Assembly (NCBI GenBank): GCA_965217935.1
Contig: OZ244581.1
Coordinates: 62,001-126,000 of the forward strand
Reading direction: 5' to 3'
From: JBBROS01 sp965217935
GTDB taxonomy: Bacteria > Pseudomonadota > Alphaproteobacteria > Acetobacterales > Acetobacteraceae
DNA: 64,000 bases
Position numbers and translations under genes: made by a program. Below, one piece after another: positions 20,768-30,169 of the stretch (positions within the stretch are counted from its first letter, which is position 1; each line of letters begins with the position of its first letter). The notes below the pieces were generated by a model, which was not told the DNA's origin, made no database searches, and saw only the letters and a program-made list of their open reading frames with translations.

Positions 20768-23356
20768 TCAGGCGGCTTCTGCCACTTGATCGTTCAGCAG
20801 CAAGCCATCCCGCGACGCAGAGACTCTTACAGTCTCCCCATCCCGCACCGCACCCTCCAGCAACAGCCCGGCTAATGGATTCTGTAGACTCCGTTGCAGC
20901 ACCCGTCTCAATGGGCGTGCCCCGTACACCGGGTCGTATCCCTGCTCCGCCAGCCAATCCATCGCCGCAGGGTCCAGATCAAGGCCGATCTTCCGGTCCA
21001 CCAGCAGGCTGCGCAGCCGGGTCAGTTGAATGTCAACGATGGTTGCCATATCCGCCCGCTGCAGCCGCCGGAACAAGACGATCTCATCCAGCCGGTTCAA
21101 GAACTCCGGACGGAACCGCTCGCGAACCACTTTCATCACCTGCGCCTGAGCCAACGCCGAAACCTCGCCGTCCGCCTGCGCCGCCAGGATGTCGCTGCCC
21201 AGATTACTCGTCAGCACGATGATGGTGTTGCGGAAATCGACTGTCCGCCCCTGCCCGTCCGTCAGTCGCCCGTCGTCGAGCACTTGCAGCAGGATGTTGA
21301 ACACATCCTCGTGCGCCTTCTCAACTTCATCGAACAGGATTACTTGGTAAGGCCGCCGCCGCACCGCTTCCGTCAGCACTCCGCCCTCGTCATACCCGAC
21401 ATAGCCTGGGGGCGCGCCGACCAACCGGCTCACCGCGTGCTTCTCCATGAACTCGCTCATGTCGATCCGCACCATCGCCCGGTCGTCGTCGAACAGGAAC
21501 GCGGCCAGCGTCTTAGTCAGCTCCGTCTTGCCCACGCCGGTGGGTCCGAGGAACAAGAAGCTCCCGATCGGCCGGTTCGGATCCTGCAACCCGGCCCGGG
21601 CTCGCCGCACCGCGTTCGCCACCGCCCGCAAGGCATCCTCCTGCCCCACCACCCGGCGACGCAGCTCGTCCTCCATCCGCAGCAGCTTCGACCGCTCGCC
21701 CTCGAGCATCCTCTCCACCGGCACGCCCGTCCAGCGCGACACCACGGCGGCAACCTGGTCCTCCGTCACAGCCTCCTTGACCAACCGGCTCTCGGCCGCG
21801 CCGTCAGCGGCGCCGATCTTGCGCTCCAGCTCCGGGATCGTCGCGTAGATCAGCTCCGAAGCCCGCCCCAGGTCGCCCCGCCGCTGCGCCTGCTCCACCT
21901 CGAGCCGGGCCTGCTCCAGCTGCTCCTGCAGCTTTTGCGTGCCCGCCATCCGGTCCTTCTCGGCCTTCCAAGACCCGGTCATCGCGTCCGACCGCGCCGC
22001 GAGGTCCGTGATCTCGCCCTCAAGCCGCTCCAGCCGCTCGCGCGAGGCCGCATCCGGCTCCTTGCGCAGCGCCTCGCGCTCGATCCGCAGCTGCATCAGC
22101 CGCCGGTCAAGCTCATCGAGCTCCTCCGGCTTGCTGTCCACCTCCATGCGCAGTCGGCTCGCCGCCTCGTCGATCAGGTCGATGGCCTTGTCCGGCAGGA
22201 ACCTGTCCGTGATGTATCGGTTGCTCAACGTCGCCGCCGCAACCAGCGCGCCATCGGTAATCCGAACTCCATGGTGCAATTCGTACTTGTCCTTGATTCC
22301 GCGCAGGATGCTGATCGTGTCCGTCACCGTCGGCTCGCCGATGAACACCGACTGGAATCGCCGCGCCAGCGCCGCGTCCTTCTCGATATGCATGCGATAC
22401 TCGTCGAGCGTGGTCGCCCCAATGCAATGCAGCGCCCCGCGCGCCAGTTCGGGCTTCAGCAGGTTGGAGGCGTCCATCGCCCCGTCCGCCCGCCCGGCGC
22501 CGACCAGCGTATGCATCTCGTCGATGAACAGCACGATCTCGCCCTCGGCGCCCTCGATCTCCTTGAGCACCGCCTTCAGCCGCTCCTCGAACTCGCCGCG
22601 GTACTTCGCCCCGGCCACCATCGCGCCCAGGTCAAGCGCCATCAGCCGCTTGTTGCGCAGCGCCTCCGGCACGTCGCCGTTGACGATCCGCAACGCCAGC
22701 CCCTCGACGATGGCCGTCTTGCCTACGCCGGGCTCGCCGATCAGCACCGGGTTGTTCTTGGTCCGCCGCGCCAGGATCTGGATCGTCCGCCGGATCTCCT
22801 CATCGCGTCCGATCACCGGATCGAGCTTGCCTTCGCGGGCCAACTGGGTCACGTCGCGCGCATACTTCTCGAGCGCGTCGAAATTCGCCTCCGCGTTGGG
22901 GCTGTCAACCTTGCGCCCCTTGCGTACGTCCGCGATCGCCTTCTCGACCGCGCCCGGCGCCGCGCCCTTCGAGCGCATTGCCCGGCCCGCCGGCGTCTCG
23001 CTGCCGGCCAGCGCCAGCAACAAACGGTCCTGCGCCACGAAATTGTCCCCGGCCCTGGTCGCATCCTGCTGCGCCGCATCGAGCACCCGATGCAGCTCCG
23101 GCGTCACTGCGGGCTGCCCCGCGCCCCCGCCCTGGACCTTGGGAATGCGGGCGACTTCGGCGTCGTTGGCCTGCTGAACGGCGCGGACATCGCCGCCAGC
23201 CATCCGGGTCAGACTTGCGGCGGCGCCCTCTTCGTCATCGAGCAAAGCCTTCAGCAGATGCTCCGGCGTCAGCCGCTGGTTGAATTCCCGGACAGCGATT
23301 GTCTGCGCCGCTTGCAAAAAGCCGCGCGACCGCTCGGTAAACTTTTCGATCTCCAT
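20768..23356 (-). CDS. clpB: ATP-dependent chaperone ClpB
   Basis: 862 residues, full length. Disaggregase that works with DnaK to pull proteins from aggregates. Clp N-domain (MEIEKFTERSRGFLQAAQTI), AAA1 with Walker A GEPGVGKT and Walker B EIVLFIDEMHTL, the coiled-coil middle domain (residues about 410-530, EELDELDRRLMQLRIEREAL), AAA2 with GPTGVGKT and VILFDEVEKAH, and the C-terminal D2-small domain. ATG 23356 is chosen over an upstream frame because GGAGGGG lies 7 bases before it and it matches the family start. Stand-alone; no CIRCE or sigma-32 site was recognised. Confidence 0.97.
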   Translation of the reverse strand: MEIEKFTERSRGFLQAAQTIAVREFNQRLTPEHLLKALLDDEEGAAASLTRMAGGDVRAVQQANDAEVARIPKVQGGGAGQPAVTPELHRVLDAAQQDATRAGDNFVAQDRLLLALAGSETPAGRAMRSKGAAPGAVEKAIADVRKGRKVDSPNAEANFDALEKYARDVTQLAREGKLDPVIGRDEEIRRTIQILARRTKNNPVLIGEPGVGKTAIVEGLALRIVNGDVPEALRNKRLMALDLGAMVAGAKYRGEFEERLKAVLKEIEGAEGEIVLFIDEMHTLVGAGRADGAMDASNLLKPELARGALHCIGATTLDEYRMHIEKDAALARRFQSVFIGEPTVTDTISILRGIKDKYELHHGVRITDGALVAAATLSNRYITDRFLPDKAIDLIDEAASRLRMEVDSKPEELDELDRRLMQLRIEREALRKEPDAASRERLERLEGEITDLAARSDAMTGSWKAEKDRMAGTQKLQEQLEQARLEVEQAQRRGDLGRASELIYATIPELERKIGAADGAAESRLVKEAVTEDQVAAVVSRWTGVPVERMLEGERSKLLRMEDELRRRVVGQEDALRAVANAVRRARAGLQDPNRPIGSFLFLGPTGVGKTELTKTLAAFLFDDDRAMVRIDMSEFMEKHAVSRLVGAPPGYVGYDEGGVLTEAVRRRPYQVILFDEVEKAHEDVFNILLQVLDDGRLTDGQGRTVDFRNTIIVLTSNLGSDILAAQADGEVSALAQAQVMKVVRERFRPEFLNRLDEIVLFRRLQRADMATIVDIQLTRLRSLLVDRKIGLDLDPAAMDWLAEQGYDPVYGARPLRRVLQRSLQNPLAGLLLEGAVRDGETVRVSASRDGLLLNDQVAEAA

Positions 23357-23496
23357 TTGCCCCTCCAAACTAGGCGACAATCGAGCCTGTCGGCACGTCC
23401 CTCTCAGAGGCAACGCGCCGCATTGCTCTTGGATTATATTTGGGACGTCAAATGATCCGGCTCAAGGGCAAGTCCCGCTCCATTGAAACGAACGGA

Positions 23497-24090
23497 TCAG
23501 TTCGCCCCTGACCGGAAAAAGCGGTTCACCTGCTTGCGAGCCCGCCCGATCCGCCCTACGCCCGCCAGCCGCCGATCCAGGAAATCAAGCGTTTCGGCAT
23601 CGCCATCCGAGTCATCCCGCAGCCAGTAGAGCAGCGTCGCCCCGTAAACCCCGGCCAGAATCGCCCGCTTCGAATACCAGCTGAAATCCACCGACGTATC
23701 GCCCGCAGCATGCCAGATCGCATCCACGGTCCGGGCAGTGCACCGCATCGAGGCGATCGAGTTCCCCGGCAAAGCCAGCACTCCGAGCCCCCGCCGCACC
23801 GCCTCCTTGAACGGCCCGTTGCGCTCGAGCCGGGCGGCGATCACCGCTCGAACCCGCTGCGGCGCCCGCATCATTGACAACTCCAGTCCGACCGCGTCGG
23901 CCTCCATCCACCGGTCGCCCAGATCGCAATAGGTCTCCACCATTTCTGCGGGCCCCCCTGAGAACAGCAGGTCGGCATCCGGCCCCGCCGCCTCGCGCAG
24001 GGCATCGACGCTCCAGCCGTGGTGCGGCGTCAGCGGCAACAGCGACACGATTGCCGCATCCCGCTCCGCGCTCCGTTCCAGCGCCATCAT
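23497..24090 (-). CDS. coq9: COQ9-family protein, ubiquinone biosynthesis
   Basis: 197 residues. COQ9 binds isoprenoid lipid and helps COQ7 hydroxylate the quinone precursor. The C-terminal signature WHAAGDTSVDFSWYSKRAIL, AGVYGATLLYWLRDDS is clear, preceded by a TetR-like helical N-terminus (GWSVDALREAAGPDADLLFS). Starts at tandem ATGs 24090/24087; the first overlaps the def stop as ATGA, so the two are coupled. COQ9 in bacteria is restricted mainly to Alphaproteobacteria. Confidence 0.9.
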   Translation of the reverse strand: MMALERSAERDAAIVSLLPLTPHHGWSVDALREAAGPDADLLFSGGPAEMVETYCDLGDRWMEADAVGLELSMMRAPQRVRAVIAARLERNGPFKEAVRRGLGVLALPGNSIASMRCTARTVDAIWHAAGDTSVDFSWYSKRAILAGVYGATLLYWLRDDSDGDAETLDFLDRRLAGVGRIGRARKQVNRFFRSGAN

Positions 24091-24635
24091 GCCGACGCCG
24101 CCTGCGCCTTGGCTTGGGCCTGGGCCATCTCCTCGGCAAAGCCGAAATACCGGAAGTCGCTCATGCGCATCGGATACAGGATGCCATCCAGATGGTCGTG
24201 CTCGTGCTGCACCACGCCGGCATGAAAGCCGCTCGCCACCGCTCCAACCGGCGCGCCCTCGGCATCCACGCCCTTATACCGCACCCGCTGATGCCGCGGC
24301 ACGGCGGCGCGCAGGCCGGGGATCGACAGGCATCCTTCCCAACGCATCGCCATCTCCTCGCCCAGAAGCTCCAGCTCCGGGTTGATCACGACGGTGTTGC
24401 CCATCTCGCCGTCTCCTTCCGCCGGCTGCGTCCGGCCTGGCGGCACGCGGAACACGAACAGCCGCAACGGCACGTGAACCTGAGGCGCGGCAAGCCCGGC
24501 CCCTTGCGCGTCCTCCATCGTCTCGATCATGTCGGCGACTAGCCGCCTAATCTCTGTCGACGTCGGATCGGCCACCGGCTCCGCGCGCTGCAACAGTACC
24601 GGATGGCCCATGCGGGCGATTTTTAGGATCGACAT
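24087..24635 (-). CDS. def: Peptide deformylase
   Basis: Metallo-enzyme that removes the formyl group from nascent peptides. 182 residues from ATG 24635, the position matching family N-termini (MSILKIARMGHPVLLQRAEP). Motif I GAGLAAPQ, motif II EGCLSIPG and motif III QHEHDHLDG supply the Cys and two His metal ligands and catalytic Glu. A C-terminal Ala/Gln-rich tail (EEMAQAQAKAQAASA) is unusual in length. No fmt gene is adjacent, unlike the common def-fmt arrangement. Confidence 0.95.
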   Translation of the reverse strand: MSILKIARMGHPVLLQRAEPVADPTSTEIRRLVADMIETMEDAQGAGLAAPQVHVPLRLFVFRVPPGRTQPAEGDGEMGNTVVINPELELLGEEMAMRWEGCLSIPGLRAAVPRHQRVRYKGVDAEGAPVGAVASGFHAGVVQHEHDHLDGILYPMRMSDFRYFGFAEEMAQAQAKAQAASA

Positions 24636-24787
24636 GGCGTTACTCTGTAGCTCTTTCATGAACATGTCATCGCAAAACATTTTGGCGGGAACGCTCTTTG
24701 GTGCTATACGGCTCCACTTGGCGTCGTCCTGCGACGAACCATTTGCCTCTGTCCATCCATATCGCTCAGCAAGGAGACAACGTCGAA

Positions 24788-24991
24788 GTGCAGGTTCTCG
24801 TTCGTGACAACAATGTCGATCAAGCGCTGAAGGCGCTCAAGAAAAAAATGCAGCGCGAAGGCGTGTTCCGGGAGATGAAGCTCCGGCGTCATTATGAGAA
24901 GCCGTCCGAGCGGCGGGCGCGCGAAGCGGCTGAAGCCGTGCGCCGGGCCCGGAAAATGGAACGCAAGCGCATCGAACGCGAAGGCTTCTAA
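24788..24991 (+). CDS. rpsU: 30S ribosomal protein S21
   Basis: 67 residues from GTG 24788: VQVLVRDNNVDQALKALKKK, MQREGVFREMKLRRHYEKPS, ERRAREAAEAVRRARKMERK. AAGGAGA lies about 13 bases upstream. The longer frame from 24698 has an unrelated N-terminal extension and is rejected. S21 aids initiation at the mRNA platform of the 30S subunit. Confidence 0.95.
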   Translation: MQVLVRDNNVDQALKALKKKMQREGVFREMKLRRHYEKPSERRAREAAEAVRRARKMERKRIEREGF

Positions 24992-25242
24992 GCGGTCCGG
25001 CTTCGTGCCGCCGCCCAAAGCTATTTGCGAATCTTTTACCATCCTCGTCCAGTACTCCGTCATACGCGCCGTGGTCTCTCCGTATGGCGGGGTGCATTTG
25101 AGTAAGATTGTCTGATCGGGCTCACCCAAACCGTCTGCACGGCTTTGTGCGATTCAGATCCTTTCGAAATTGCTGCGGCGCCGCAATCCCGCCCCTATTT
25201 GACGCTCTAATAATCCGGTATTGACCGATTGGAGCGTCACAC
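24992..25242 (+). other. Intergenic region, no gene seen
   Basis: About 250 bp between rpsU and the glycosyltransferase. No terminator with a T-run was obvious; TTGACC near 25220 may be part of the glycosyltransferase promoter. Confidence 0.5.
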
Positions 25243-26295
25243 ATGCGTATCGCGCAGATTGCCCCGCTGCATGAAGCAGTTCCGCCGAAACTATATGGCG
25301 GAACCGAGCGGGTCGTCTCTTTCTTGACTGACGAGCTCGTGGCAATGGGCCACGACGTCACCTTGTTCGCCAGCGGCGACAGCATCACCAACGCGACCCT
25401 GGAGCCCGTCTGGCCCCGCGCCCTCCGTCTCGACCCGGCTATCCGCGACCCGATCGCCCCGCACATGCTGCAATTGGAGGCTGTCCGCCGCCGAGCCGAT
25501 GAGTTCGACGTGCTGCACTTCCATATGGATTACTGGGCATTCAGCCTTTTCGGCCGCCAGCGCACGCCGTTCGTAACCACGGTTCACGGACGGCTCGACC
25601 TGCCCGAGTTGCAGCCGGTCTATGACATGTTCACTACTGCCCCCATCGTCTCCATCAGCGACAGCCAGCGCCTGCCGCTGCCGCAGGCCCGCTACGCCGC
25701 CACGGTCCACCACGGCCTGCCCGCCACCCTTCTCACCCCGCAGCCAGGAAAGCAGGATTACCTCGCCTTCCTCGGCCGCATCGCCCCGGAAAAGCGCCCC
25801 GACCGCGCCATCCGCATCGCCCGCGCCGCCGGCATCCCGCTCAAGATGGCCGCCAAGGTGGACGTGGTGGACAAGCTCTATTTCGAGACCGTCATCCGCC
25901 CGATGATCGAGGAGGGCGGCGTCGAGCTGATCGGCGAGATCAACGACGCCCAGAAGCCCGGTTTCCTCAGCGGCGCCATCGGCCTGCTCATGCCGATCGA
26001 TTGGCCCGAACCCTTCGGCTTGGTCATGATCGAAGCGATGGCCTGCGGCGCCCCGGTCATCGCCTTCAACTGCGGTTCCGTCCCGGAGATCATCGAGCAC
26101 GGCGTCAGCGGCTTCATCGTTGAGACCGAAGCCGAAGCCATCGCAGCGGTGAAGCGCCTCGACAGCCTATCCCGCGAAACCGTCCGCGAGCGCTTCGAAG
26201 CCCGCTTCACGGCCCGGCGCATGGCTGAGGACTACCTCGACGTCTACCGCGGCCTGGCCGGAGAGCAGCGTTCCGTCCTCCGCGCCATCCGGTAA
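25243..26295 (+). CDS. Glycosyltransferase family 4
   Basis: 350 residues, GT-B fold. N-terminal MRIAQIAPLHEAVPPKLYGG with the GG-T/E nucleotide-sugar loop, C-terminal Rossmann half with FLGRIAPEKRPDRAIRIARA and the E-x7-E retaining motif in EPFGLVMIEAMACGAPVIAF. Acceptor cannot be told from sequence; family members transfer glucose or mannose in glycan or trehalose-like metabolism. Single gene, ends at a shared terminator with rbsK. Confidence 0.9.
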   Translation: MRIAQIAPLHEAVPPKLYGGTERVVSFLTDELVAMGHDVTLFASGDSITNATLEPVWPRALRLDPAIRDPIAPHMLQLEAVRRRADEFDVLHFHMDYWAFSLFGRQRTPFVTTVHGRLDLPELQPVYDMFTTAPIVSISDSQRLPLPQARYAATVHHGLPATLLTPQPGKQDYLAFLGRIAPEKRPDRAIRIARAAGIPLKMAAKVDVVDKLYFETVIRPMIEEGGVELIGEINDAQKPGFLSGAIGLLMPIDWPEPFGLVMIEAMACGAPVIAFNCGSVPEIIEHGVSGFIVETEAEAIAAVKRLDSLSRETVRERFEARFTARRMAEDYLDVYRGLAGEQRSVLRAIR

Positions 26296-26300
26296 TCCCA

Positions 26301-26326
26301 AAGCCCTCTCCCATGCGTGGGAGAGG
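26301..26326. terminator. Bidirectional terminator between convergent genes
   Basis: GCCCTCTCCCA-TGCG-TGGGAGAGGGC, an 11-bp perfect stem placed between the glycosyltransferase and rbsK stops. No T-run, so strength is uncertain. Confidence 0.65.
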
Positions 26327-26332
26327 GCCTGA

Positions 26333-27226
26333 TCACCTGGGTTCGCTCCAACGCTTCAGCGCCGCGTCCGTGTCGGCCCGGCCGGGCAAGCTCGCCTGAG
26401 AACCCGCGCTGAGACAACACAACGCAGCGGCTGCACAGGCGCGGCGGAGCGCCGGCTGCAAGGCCATGCCCCGGTGCAGCCCGGCCGCCATCACGCCGGT
26501 AAAGCAATCACCGGCCGCCGTGCTATCCACCGCCGCGATGACGGGCGCCGCGATCCGTCCGGCTTCGTCCGGCGTCGCGAACTCCACCCCTGCCTCTCCC
26601 AATGTCCTGACGACGGTTTGGCCCAGACATCGTTGCAGCCCCCTCGCATCGCCCTCGCAGCCGAGTACCCGGCCAAGCGCATCCCCCTCGTGCTCATTGA
26701 CCATCAGAACGTCCACGGCCCGCAGGCACTCCGGCGGCAACGTCAGCGCCGGCGCGAGATTAAGCACGAATCGTGCCCCATGCCCCCGGCTGATCAAGGC
26801 CGCGGTCTCCGCCGCATCAACCTCCATCTGCAGCAGCACCATGTGCCCGGGCCCGAGCAACCCATCCTCCACCTGGTCGGCCATCGCGCGCAGATTGGCG
26901 CCCGATCCGACCGCGATTTGATTGCTCCCGTCCCGATCCACGCAGATCGCAGCGCATCCGGTCGCCTCCGCGACCCGTCTAACCCGCGACAGATCAACCC
27001 CGACGCGGACGAGACCCGACAAAGCCTGTTCTGCCAATGCATCCCGACCCACCGCCCCGGCCATCGCCACGTCGGCTTCGTCCAGCGCCGCCGCGACTGC
27101 CTGATTGGCCCCCTTCCCTCCCGCCTCGATTCGCGTCCCCGGGCCGAGCACCGTCTCGCCAGCCTTCGGTAAATGCGGCAGTGCGAAAATCAAGTCGAGG
27201 TTGATCGATCCGAACACGGTGATCAC
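26333..27226 (-). CDS. rbsK: Ribokinase-like PfkB sugar kinase
   Basis: 297 residues. Phosphorylates ribose or a related sugar. GTG 27226 start overlaps the thyX stop as GTGA and gives the standard N-terminus VITVFGSINLDLIFALPHLP. Motifs: GGKGANQAVAAA (PfkB signature 1) and VDSTAAGDCFTGVMAAGL (signature 2 with catalytic Asp). Coupling to thyX suggests a link with nucleotide sugars, but exact substrate is inferred only from family similarity. Confidence 0.88.
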   Translation of the reverse strand: MITVFGSINLDLIFALPHLPKAGETVLGPGTRIEAGGKGANQAVAAALDEADVAMAGAVGRDALAEQALSGLVRVGVDLSRVRRVAEATGCAAICVDRDGSNQIAVGSGANLRAMADQVEDGLLGPGHMVLLQMEVDAAETAALISRGHGARFVLNLAPALTLPPECLRAVDVLMVNEHEGDALGRVLGCEGDARGLQRCLGQTVVRTLGEAGVEFATPDEAGRIAAPVIAAVDSTAAGDCFTGVMAAGLHRGMALQPALRRACAAAALCCLSAGSQASLPGRADTDAALKRWSEPR

Positions 27227-28143
27227 CGCCCGAGCGCCGTCATCAGCTCGCCCCATTCCCGCTTCGACAGCCCGCTCCCCTCCTGGTCCACCGCCTCTCC
27301 GCCCAGCATCCGCCGCACCACCGCCAGCATCCCGGCCGATAAAGTTGCCGCCCCCATCCGATACTCCTGGAACGCCTCGAACGTCGCCGGCACCCAGGCC
27401 CGCACCATCCCAAGCATTACGTCGGCATAAGCCCGAATCTCATACTGAGCATGGGCATCGGCCCGCAACCCGAGAAAATTAAGCAGGTTGTGCAAATCCG
27501 ATTTCCAATACCACTGCGTATAGGTATTGAGCGTCAGGTTCATCCGCGCCAGTTCCCGCGCCAGCCCTTGCCGGGCCGGGTCGGCCCCATCTTCGTTCAG
27601 CATCCAGGCGTAATGGTCATAGCTCTGCGAGGCGTCCGAGCGCAGCAGCGCCAGGACCTCGCTTGCCTCATCGCCTTGCAGCGCCTCTCCACGCCCCTGC
27701 CGATTGCTGCTGCTCTGCGCCGCCAGATGCTCGGGCGCCGGGATGTAGAACTCCCGGTCCATCACCGAATATCGCGCCGAGTACTCGTTGACGTTGGCCA
27801 TCCGATGCCTGATCCACTGCCGGGCAACGAAAATCGGCAGTTTCACGTGAAACTTTATTTCACACATCTCGAACGGCGTGCTGTGCCGGTGCCGCATCAG
27901 GTAACGGATCAGCCCGGCGTCCTCACTCACCTTCCGCGTCCCCCGGCCGTAGCTCACCCGCGCCGCCTGCACCACTGCGGAGTCGTCGCCCATGTAGTCG
28001 ATCACTCGCACGAAGCCATGATCGAGCACCGGCGCCGCCTCGAACAGCATCGCCTCCAACGCCGGGGCCGTCGGTCGCGCGGTGGCGGAACGCCCCTCGC
28101 GCTGGGCTGCGATCTCGGCGGATTGTTCGGCGGTCAAGGGCAT
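27223..28143 (-). CDS. thyX: FAD-dependent thymidylate synthase
   Basis: 306 residues from ATG 28143 (AGGGGGA upstream). Makes dTMP from dUMP with methylene-THF and FADH2. The ThyX motif RHRMANVNEYSARYS (R-H-R-x7-S) is complete, and SYGRGTRKVSEDAGLIRYLM, WYWKSDLHNLLNFLGLR are typical. Length is longer than Thermotoga ThyX (220), as usual for Alphaproteobacteria. No thyA is visible in the window. Confidence 0.95.
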   Translation of the reverse strand: MPLTAEQSAEIAAQREGRSATARPTAPALEAMLFEAAPVLDHGFVRVIDYMGDDSAVVQAARVSYGRGTRKVSEDAGLIRYLMRHRHSTPFEMCEIKFHVKLPIFVARQWIRHRMANVNEYSARYSVMDREFYIPAPEHLAAQSSSNRQGRGEALQGDEASEVLALLRSDASQSYDHYAWMLNEDGADPARQGLARELARMNLTLNTYTQWYWKSDLHNLLNFLGLRADAHAQYEIRAYADVMLGMVRAWVPATFEAFQEYRMGAATLSAGMLAVVRRMLGGEAVDQEGSGLSKREWGELMTALGR

Positions 28144-28224
28144 GGACGTCCCCCTAGCATCCAAGCTCAACTTAGCCTATATCCCTCCTCGCCAGGGGTG
28201 ATGCCCTGACTATGGTGATAAACG

Positions 28225-28495
28225 TGGGTTGGAATAATCGTTGTGGACCCGGGGGCAGTGCCCGGCGCCTCCACCACTCGCTCCGGCGGGATCAGGGGGG
28301 CGAAACAGGCTCGACACGCGTGGTAAAGAACCTTCTTTTGCCCGGCATGATACCGCCGTTATCGGGTCATATCACAAGTGCCAATGATAACCATGAGGCG
28401 CTCGCGATCGCTGCGTAAGCAGTGACACGCGCGGTTCGGGGGGCACCGGGCAACAGAAGCCCCCCACTCTTGTCAACGGCGTGCTGCCCTTGAGA
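28225..28495 (+). ncRNA. ssrA: tmRNA, circularly permuted (two-piece) type
   Basis: Trans-translation RNA that rescues stalled ribosomes. The acceptor piece comes first: T-arm CCGGGGGCAGTGCCCGG, acceptor strand CGCCTCC and CCA ending at 28276. A spacer of about 19 nt (28277-28295) is followed by the coding piece GGGGGCGAAACAGGCTCGAC from 28296, whose GGGGGCG pairs with CGCCTCC. The tag frame is at 28380-28418: ANDNHEALAIAA then TAA. This permuted order is known in Alphaproteobacteria. The outer 5' and 3' limits are estimates. Confidence 0.9.
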
Positions 28496-28516
28496 GCCTT
28501 TCACCATTCTGAGCGG

Positions 28517-30169
28517 CTACAGGATGCCGGGCAGGTTCAATTGCATGTCGCGGGCGCAAGCGAGCGCGTCCTTGTAGCCGGCATCGGCATGGCGCATCAC
28601 CCCGCTGGCCGGGTCGTTCCACAGCACCCGCCGCAGCCGCTGCGCCGCGTCGTCGGTCCCGTCAGCCACGATCACCATGCCGGCATGTTGCGAAAACCCC
28701 ATCCCGACGCCCCCGCCGTGATGCAGCGAGACCCAGGTCGCGCCCGACGCCGTGTTGAGCAGCGGCCAGTCGGAGACGGCGTCCGAGCCGTCTTGCATCG
28801 CTTCCGTCTCACGGTTCGGGGAGGCGACAGAGCCGGAATCCAGGTGGTCGCGCCCGATCACGACCGGCGCCTTTAGTTCGCCGCTGGCCACCATCTCGTT
28901 GAAGGCGAGGCCGAGCCGGTGGCGGTCGCCGAGGCCGACCCAGCAGATGCGGGCCGGCAGGCCTTGGAAGCGGATGCGCTCGCGGGCCATGTCGAGCCAT
29001 TTGCACAGGCGCTCGTTGCCGGGCAGCAATTGCTTCACCCGCTCGTCGGTGCGGTAGATGTCTTCCGGGTCGCCGGACAGCGCCGCCCAGCGGAACGGGC
29101 CGATGCCGCGGCAGAACAGCGGGCGGATGTAGGCCGGCACGAAGCCGGGGAAATCGAAGGCGCCTTCCACGCCCTGCTCCAGCGCCACTTGCCGGATGTT
29201 GTTGCCGTAATCGACGGTCGGCGCCCCTGCGCGATACAGGTCGAGCATGGCTTGGACGTGCCTGGCCATGGATGCTTTCGCGGCGGCGGCAACCTCGTTC
29301 GGCGCACGCTCGCGCTTGGCTTCCCACTCGTCGAGGGTCCAGCCCGCGGGCAGGTAGCCGTTGACCGGGTCGTGGGCGGAGGTCTGGTCGGTCAGGATGT
29401 CCGGGCGGACGCCGCGGCGGACCATTTCGGGCAGGATCTCGGCGGCATTGCCGAGCAACGCCACCGAGACCGGCGCCTTCGTCCGCCTGGCCTCGTCCAT
29501 CATGGCAAGCGCCTCGTCGAGGCCGCGCGCCTGCGCGTCCACGTAGCCGGTGCGGAGGCGAGCCTCGATCGAGGAGGGCCGGCACTCGATTGCCAGGCAC
29601 GACGCCCCGGCCATGGTTGCGGCCAGCGTCTGCGCCCCGCCCATGCCCCCGAGCCCCGCCGTCAGCACCCAGCGCCCGGACAGGTCGCCGGCATAATGCT
29701 GCCGGCCCATCTCGGCGAAGGTCTCGTAAGTACCCTGCACGATGCCCTGGCTGCCGATGTAGATCCATGACCCGGCCGTCATCTGGCCGTACATCGCCAG
29801 CCCCTTGCGATCGAGTTCGTTGAAGTGGTCCCAGGTCGCCCAGTGCGGGACGAGGTTGGAATTGGCGATCAGCACGCGCGGCGCGTCCTTGTGCGTCCTG
29901 AACACGCCGACCGGCTTGCCGGACTGGACGAGCAGCGTTTCATCCGCTTCCAATTCCCGCAGCGCTGCGACGATGCGGTCGAAGCTTTGCCAATCGCGCG
30001 CGGCCCGGCCGATGCCGCCATAGACGACGAGCTCTCCGGGCTTTTCGGCCACGTCGGGGTCCAGGTTGTTCATCAGCATTCGCAACGGCGCCTCGGTCAG
30101 CCAGCTCTTGGCGCTGATCTCCGGGCCACGCGGCGCGCGGATGGTTCGGGCATTGTCGATGCGGGTCAT
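28517..30169 (-). CDS. hutU: Urocanate hydratase
   Basis: 550 residues, full length. Converts urocanate to imidazolone propionate in histidine degradation using NAD+ as electrophile. Typical segments: AMYGQMTAGSWIYIGSQGIV, LGGMGGAQTLAATMAGASCL, GDRHRLGLAFNEMV, and the C-terminal SLHHGGGVGMGFSQHAGMVI. Start ATG 30169 overlaps the hutH stop as ATGA. No hutI, hutG or hutC is adjacent, so the rest of the pathway must be elsewhere. Confidence 0.97.
   Translation of the reverse strand: MTRIDNARTIRAPRGPEISAKSWLTEAPLRMLMNNLDPDVAEKPGELVVYGGIGRAARDWQSFDRIVAALRELEADETLLVQSGKPVGVFRTHKDAPRVLIANSNLVPHWATWDHFNELDRKGLAMYGQMTAGSWIYIGSQGIVQGTYETFAEMGRQHYAGDLSGRWVLTAGLGGMGGAQTLAATMAGASCLAIECRPSSIEARLRTGYVDAQARGLDEALAMMDEARRTKAPVSVALLGNAAEILPEMVRRGVRPDILTDQTSAHDPVNGYLPAGWTLDEWEAKRERAPNEVAAAAKASMARHVQAMLDLYRAGAPTVDYGNNIRQVALEQGVEGAFDFPGFVPAYIRPLFCRGIGPFRWAALSGDPEDIYRTDERVKQLLPGNERLCKWLDMARERIRFQGLPARICWVGLGDRHRLGLAFNEMVASGELKAPVVIGRDHLDSGSVASPNRETEAMQDGSDAVSDWPLLNTASGATWVSLHHGGGVGMGFSQHAGMVIVADGTDDAAQRLRRVLWNDPASGVMRHADAGYKDALACARDMQLNLPGIL

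Noticed and set aside
20894..23455. 853-codon plus-strand frame opposite clpB
   Set aside because: Antisense shadow of clpB with no homology or ribosome site.
28212..28418. 68-codon frame ending HITSANDNHEALAIAA
   Set aside because: The C-terminus is the tmRNA tag; the frame is RNA, not a protein gene.
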